In this document: in pieces, positions 59,538 to 64,000 of the stretch
Position numbering within the stretch: the first letter of the stretch is position 1
How the letters are laid out: the number at the start of each line of letters is the position of its first letter
Source: Ruminococcus sp.
GTDB taxonomy: Bacteria > Bacillota > Clostridia > Oscillospirales > Ruminococcaceae
NCBI GenBank assembly: GCA_029060305.1
Contig: JAIDUG010000055.1
Coordinates: forward strand, 1 to 64,000
DNA: 64,000 nucleotides
Reading direction: 5' to 3'
Made by a program: the position numbers and the translations under genes
The notes under the pieces: generated by a model
Databases searched by the model: none
What the model was told of the DNA's origin: nothing
The model's input: the letters and a program-made list of their open reading frames with translations, nothing else

Positions 59538-60458
59538 ATGGGAAAAAATCAATCCAGTGAAAAATTCAAATCGAAAATAGGCGGACAAGCTCTTATTGAG
59601 GGTATAATGATGCTGGGTCCTAATACAGGGGCTATGGCGTGCAGACTTCCCGACGGTTCAATAGACCTTGAAACGTGGGAGGAAAACAATGGCAGTAATG
59701 CTCCATGGTACAAGAAAACCCCGATTGTAAGAGGTTGTGTAAGTTTTGTCACATCTCTTACAAAAGGTTACAAGTATATGATGAAATCCGCTGAAAAACA
59801 GTTGACGGAAGAAGAAAAGGCAGAAAGCGAAAAATCCGGTATATTCGACATTGTAATGTATATCGGAATGTTTATCGGAATAGTTCTTGCAATGGGACTT
59901 TTTATTTTCCTGCCGAAAATTATAGTAGGACTGATTTCAGGTATTGCAGAGTATAGAATAATACGTTCAATACTTGAGGGAATTGTAAAAATAGCGATTT
60001 TTGTAGCGTATATGGCGTTGGTAAGCCTTATGAAAGATATTCGCCGACAATATGAATATCACGGTGCGGAACACAAGACAATAGCCTGTCATGAAGCGGA
60101 ATTGCCGTTGACTATAGAGAACGTCCGGAAACAGTCACGTTTTCACAAGAGATGCGGAACGAGTTTTATATTTATCGTTCTGATAGTCGGAATATTCGTT
60201 ATGTGTTTTGTACCTTTTACGGTGACGTGGCAGAGAATACTTGCTTCAGTAATACTGTTACCGCTGATAGTCGGAATATCTTACGAGTGTATAAGACTTG
60301 CGGGAAATCATGATAATTTATTTACAAGAATACTGTCTGCTCCAGGGCTGGCAATGCAGAGAATTACAACCCGTGAACCCGACGACAGTATGATTGAGAT
60401 TGCTATAACTGCTATGAAACCTTGTATTCCTCAGAACAGGGAGGAAGATAAGTGGTAA
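59538..60458 (+). CDS. DUF1385-family membrane protein (YqhQ-like)
   Basis: 306 aa; KIGGQALIEGIMMLGP; EYHGAEHKTIACHE; RFHKRCGTSFIF. Confidence 0.88.
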   Translation: MGKNQSSEKFKSKIGGQALIEGIMMLGPNTGAMACRLPDGSIDLETWEENNGSNAPWYKKTPIVRGCVSFVTSLTKGYKYMMKSAEKQLTEEEKAESEKSGIFDIVMYIGMFIGIVLAMGLFIFLPKIIVGLISGIAEYRIIRSILEGIVKIAIFVAYMALVSLMKDIRRQYEYHGAEHKTIACHEAELPLTIENVRKQSRFHKRCGTSFIFIVLIVGIFVMCFVPFTVTWQRILASVILLPLIVGISYECIRLAGNHDNLFTRILSAPGLAMQRITTREPDDSMIEIAITAMKPCIPQNREEDKW

Positions 60459-61261
60459 ACAATGAGTTTTTCCGTGAATGTGTTTCGCTTATGAAAAAAA
60501 ACGGTATAGATTCGGCATATTTTGATACAAAGTGCATTTTTGAAGATTTTCCGGAAGATAATGAAAAAATTTTTTCGCTTGTGAAGAAACGTGCTTCCGG
60601 TTATCCGTTGCAGTATCTTCTCGGACAGTGGGAATTTTATGGTTATCCGTTCAGAGTGAATGAAGATGTTCTGATACCCCGTGCAGATACGGAATTACTT
60701 ATTGAAAATGTAGTTGACATATGCAGGAAAAATAATCTTTCCTCTCCGAAAATAGCTGATTTATGTTCCGGAAGCGGTTGTATTGCGGTAACTCTCAAAA
60801 AACAGATACCGTCAGCGGAAATATATGCTGTTGAGATTTCTGAAAAAGCTGTTGAGGTAATACGTGAAAACGCTGTTCTGAACGATGTGGAAATAAATAT
60901 ATTTCATGCAGATGTGCTTGAATCCGAAACAGTAAAAAAACTGCCGGAGCTTGATATAATAGTATGCAATCCACCGTATCTTACTCAGGAAGAAATGGAC
61001 GGTTTGCAGAAAGAAGTCACTTTTGAACCGCCGTCAGCACTTTTCGGTGGTACGGACGGACTTGATTTCTACAGGAAAATAACTGCTCTCTGGAAAAATT
61101 CTCTCCTCAAAAACGGCTGGTTGCTGTATGAATCCGGCGACGGTCAGCATAAGGACATAAAAAATATTTTAGGTAAGAATAATTTTTACAATATAACATT
61201 CAGCCGTGACCTTAATCATATAATAAGAAACGTCACGGCACAGAAACAGGAGGATAAGTAA
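60452..61261 (+). CDS. prmC: Release factor glutamine methyltransferase
   Basis: 269 aa; [45 protein letters not shown]. Confidence 0.94.
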   Translation: MVNNEFFRECVSLMKKNGIDSAYFDTKCIFEDFPEDNEKIFSLVKKRASGYPLQYLLGQWEFYGYPFRVNEDVLIPRADTELLIENVVDICRKNNLSSPKIADLCSGSGCIAVTLKKQIPSAEIYAVEISEKAVEVIRENAVLNDVEINIFHADVLESETVKKLPELDIIVCNPPYLTQEEMDGLQKEVTFEPPSALFGGTDGLDFYRKITALWKNSLLKNGWLLYESGDGQHKDIKNILGKNNFYNITFSRDLNHIIRNVTAQKQEDK

Positions 61262-62406
61262 TGGCTAAAAAGGAACTCGCTAAAAAAGCAAGTGTTGTAC
61301 GTGTTACAACAAAAGACGACAAGAAAATCGCTCTTGAGGGTGCTTTGAAGATGATTGAAAAGAAGTACGGAGCAGGTGCAGTAATGCGTCTTGGACAGAC
61401 CGAAACCCTCAATGTTGATGCAATCCCTACCGGTTCAATGCGTTTGGATATGGCACTCGGTATAGGTGGTGTTCCGAAAGGTCGTATAGTTGAAATCTAT
61501 GGACCTGAAAGCTCCGGTAAAACTACGGTTGCACTTTCCGTAATCTCGCAGGCTCAGAAAATGGGCGGTGAGGCAGCTTTTATAGACGTTGAACACGCTC
61601 TCGACCCGAATTATGCAAAAGCTCTCGGCGTAGATACTGACAATTTACTTGTTTCACAACCTGACAGCGGTGAACAGGCTCTCGAAATTGCAGAGGCTCT
61701 TATCCGTTCAGGAGCAATCGACGTAATTGTTATTGACTCTATCGCCGCTATGACTACACGTGCTGAAATTGACGGAGATATGGGAGATTTGCACGTCGGA
61801 CAGCTTGCAAGACTTATGTCTCAGGCTATGCGAAAGTTGACAGGTGCTATTTCAAAATCAAATTGCGTGGCAATTTTCATAAATCAGATTCGTGAAAAAA
61901 TCGGCGTTATGTACGGAAATCCCGAAACTACTCCCGGTGGACGTGCGTTGAAATTCTATGCTTCCGTACGTATCGAAGTAAGAAAAGGCGAGGTTATCAA
62001 GAATAACGGCGAAATCGTGGGTGCATCAACACGTTGTAAGGTAGTAAAAAATAAAGTAGCTCCGCCTTTCAAGGAAGCAACTTTTGATATGATGTACGGT
62101 CAGGGAATTTCACGTACTGGTGAAGTGCTTGATATGGCTGTTGAACTCGACGTTATCAAGAAAGGCGGTTCATGGTTCAGCTACAACGACCAGAAACTCG
62201 GTCAGGGTCGTGACAATGTAAAGGAACTTCTGAAGAACAGTCCCGAACTTATGCAGGAGATTGAAAAGCAGATACTTGAACGTCAGGCAGAGATAATGAA
62301 CGTTTCAAAAAATCCCGAAAAGTCAGAACCGGTTGAAACTCCGGAAGATGATATTGTTGACGATATAGACGAGGATTTTGAAGAATTTACGCCGGCGGAA
62401 GAATAA
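61261..62406 (+). CDS. recA: Recombinase RecA
   Basis: 381 aa; [49 protein letters not shown]. Confidence 0.97.
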   Translation: MAKKELAKKASVVRVTTKDDKKIALEGALKMIEKKYGAGAVMRLGQTETLNVDAIPTGSMRLDMALGIGGVPKGRIVEIYGPESSGKTTVALSVISQAQKMGGEAAFIDVEHALDPNYAKALGVDTDNLLVSQPDSGEQALEIAEALIRSGAIDVIVIDSIAAMTTRAEIDGDMGDLHVGQLARLMSQAMRKLTGAISKSNCVAIFINQIREKIGVMYGNPETTPGGRALKFYASVRIEVRKGEVIKNNGEIVGASTRCKVVKNKVAPPFKEATFDMMYGQGISRTGEVLDMAVELDVIKKGGSWFSYNDQKLGQGRDNVKELLKNSPELMQEIEKQILERQAEIMNVSKNPEKSEPVETPEDDIVDDIDEDFEEFTPAEE

Positions 62407-63032
62407 TGAAAATAACTTCCGTTAAAGTCTACAAAGGCACTACTTACGAGGTGGAGACAGATAACGAAAAAAAATTCTATCTCCACGCCGATATAATAGC
62501 GGATTTCGGGATATCAAAGGGAATGGAAATCGACCGTCCCGAACTCCGCAAAATAATCTACGCTTCAAATTTCCGCCGTGCCTATCAGTACGCTTTGTAC
62601 TGTCTTGACTACCGTGACTATTCGTCAGCGGAAATGAATCAGAAACTCATAAAGACTTATAAAAATGAAAATCTTTGTTGTGCGGTAGTGCAGAAACTTG
62701 AGGAATCCGGAATAATAAATGATGAACGTTATGCGGAAAAACTCGCTCACAGGTATGTCGAGGGCAGGAAGTACGGTTTCAGGCGTGCAAAGCGTGAGAT
62801 AATTATGAAAGGTATCAGTGAATATATGGCAGAAGATTCTCTGCAACCGTATGCTGAAATTTTTCAGGAGAATATCAGATACCTTATACAAACAAAATAC
62901 GCCCGTATGCTTACGGACGAAGATGACAGAAAATCAATAGAAAAAGTCAGAAATTCACTTGTCAGGAATGGTTACGGATTTGAGGAAATAAACCGTGCTG
63001 TAAAGGAATATTTTGATAATCAGGAGGGTTAA
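62406..63032 (+). CDS. recX: Regulatory protein RecX
   Basis: 208 aa; AYQYALYCLDYRDYSSAEMNQKL; GIINDERYAEKLAHRYVEGRKYGFRRAKREI; directly follows recA. Confidence 0.9.
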   Translation: MKITSVKVYKGTTYEVETDNEKKFYLHADIIADFGISKGMEIDRPELRKIIYASNFRRAYQYALYCLDYRDYSSAEMNQKLIKTYKNENLCCAVVQKLEESGIINDERYAEKLAHRYVEGRKYGFRRAKREIIMKGISEYMAEDSLQPYAEIFQENIRYLIQTKYARMLTDEDDRKSIEKVRNSLVRNGYGFEEINRAVKEYFDNQEG

Positions 63033-63035
63033 TAT

Positions 63036-64000
63036 ATGCCGGTTAAAGTCGGAATGGTATCACTTGGGTGTTCAAAGAATCTTGTTGATTCAGAGAGAAT
63101 GCTTTATAAACTCAGAAGTCACGGTTACAAGCTCGTGACAGAACCAGGATTAGCGGATATTGCTGTTGTAAATACCTGCGGATTCATACAGTCCGCAAAA
63201 GAGGAAGCTATTGAGACTATTCTTGAACTTGCTAAACTCAAAGAAGACGGCACCTTGAAAAAAATTGTAATCACAGGTTGTCTTGTTGAACGTTACAAGG
63301 AAGAAACTGCCGAACTTTTTCCGGAAGCAGATGCGGTTATAGGTATCGGCAACAACAGGGATATTGTGGACGTTCTTGACCACGTTATGAGGGACGAAAG
63401 ATATGTTAATTTTGCTCCGAAACTTGATGCTGAACTCACCGGAGACAGAATTATTTCAACACTTCCGTTTTTTGCATATCTCAAAATTGCCGAGGGCTGT
63501 TCAAACTGCTGTACTTACTGTGCTATTCCTCAGATAAGAGGAAAATTCAGAAGTGTTCCTATGGAGGACGTTATAAAGGAAGCGGAATGGCTTGCAAAGA
63601 ACGGTGTTACAGAACTTGTTGTTATAGCACAGGATACTTCAAGATATGGTGAAGATTTGTACGGAGAATCAAAACTTCCGGAACTTCTCCGCAGACTTTG
63701 CAGGATTGACGGTCTGCACTGGATACGTACTTTATATTGTTATCCGGAAAGAATAACCGACGAACTTCTTGAAACTATTGCAGAAGAGGAAAAGCTCGTC
63801 AAGTATCTTGAAATTCCGATACAGCACTGCAACAGCGAAATTCTCAGACGTATGAACCGTTGGGGCGATGTTGACAGTATGGAAAATCTTTTTGCACACA
63901 TAAGGAAGAAAATTCCGGACGTTATTCTGCGTACTACTCTTATTACAGGATTTCCGGCAGAATCAGAAGAACAGTTTACGGAATTGTCGGAGTTTGTGCA
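63036..64000 (+). CDS. rimO: Ribosomal protein S12 methylthiotransferase RimO (3' end beyond window)
   Basis: Open frame from ATG 63036: MPVKVGMVSLGCSKNLVDSERML...AEGCSNCCTYCAIPQIRGKFRS; radical-SAM CxxxCxxC; absent from ORF track because it is open-ended. Confidence 0.94.
   Translation, partial: MPVKVGMVSLGCSKNLVDSERMLYKLRSHGYKLVTEPGLADIAVVNTCGFIQSAKEEAIETILELAKLKEDGTLKKIVITGCLVERYKEETAELFPEADAVIGIGNNRDIVDVLDHVMRDERYVNFAPKLDAELTGDRIISTLPFFAYLKIAEGCSNCCTYCAIPQIRGKFRSVPMEDVIKEAEWLAKNGVTELVVIAQDTSRYGEDLYGESKLPELLRRLCRIDGLHWIRTLYCYPERITDELLETIAEEEKLVKYLEIPIQHCNSEILRRMNRWGDVDSMENLFAHIRKKIPDVILRTTLITGFPAESEEQFTELSEFV

Noticed and set aside
1-64000. Prophage, conjugative element or defence island
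   Set aside because: No integrase, capsid, relaxase, restriction or toxin-antitoxin signatures recognised; gene content is largely housekeeping
1-64000. rRNA or tRNA genes
   Set aside because: No rRNA sequence or tRNA cloverleaf with CCA end noticed by eye; tRNAscan-SE would be needed to exclude formally

Overview
The window looks like a low-GC Firmicutes chromosome segment of Ruminococcus/Oscillospiraceae type (inferred from gene content: GH94 cellobiose phosphorylase, dockerins, a cohesin-like domain, clostridial-type 2-oxoacid:ferredoxin oxidoreductase). It is mostly housekeeping: cellobiose phosphorylase, two citrate synthases, a Vor/Kor cluster, two GT4 glycosyltransferases, birA, rimM/trmD, a Cys T-box with cysE...cysS, rlmH, prfB, metH, pheA, ruvCAB, ecfA1/A2/T, truA, a Clp ATPase, a two-component system, prmC, recA, recX and a truncated rimO at the right edge that the ORF track omits. 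No rRNA, tRNA, CRISPR or intact transposon was seen. Most unusual items: (1) a short lipoprotein with a ScaE-like cohesin domain, in the same window as two secreted BspA-type LRR proteins ending in dockerins; (2) those LRR-dockerin genes split ecfA1 from ecfA2, and a third LRR gene sits between rimM and trmD, translationally coupled to trmD; (3) a phosphohexomutase-family protein that appears to have lost all four active-site motifs; (4) a membrane-anchored protein whose C-terminal half resembles an IS3-type OrfA HTH/zipper; (5) a 68-bp out-of-frame overlap of a YfhO-like gene with truA; (6) sporulation genes (spoIVB, spoVFAB, spoIID-like); (7) a near-perfect 19-bp inverted repeat around the promoters of a divergent XRE regulator/membrane protein pair. 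All family assignments come from reading translations by eye; no searches were run.
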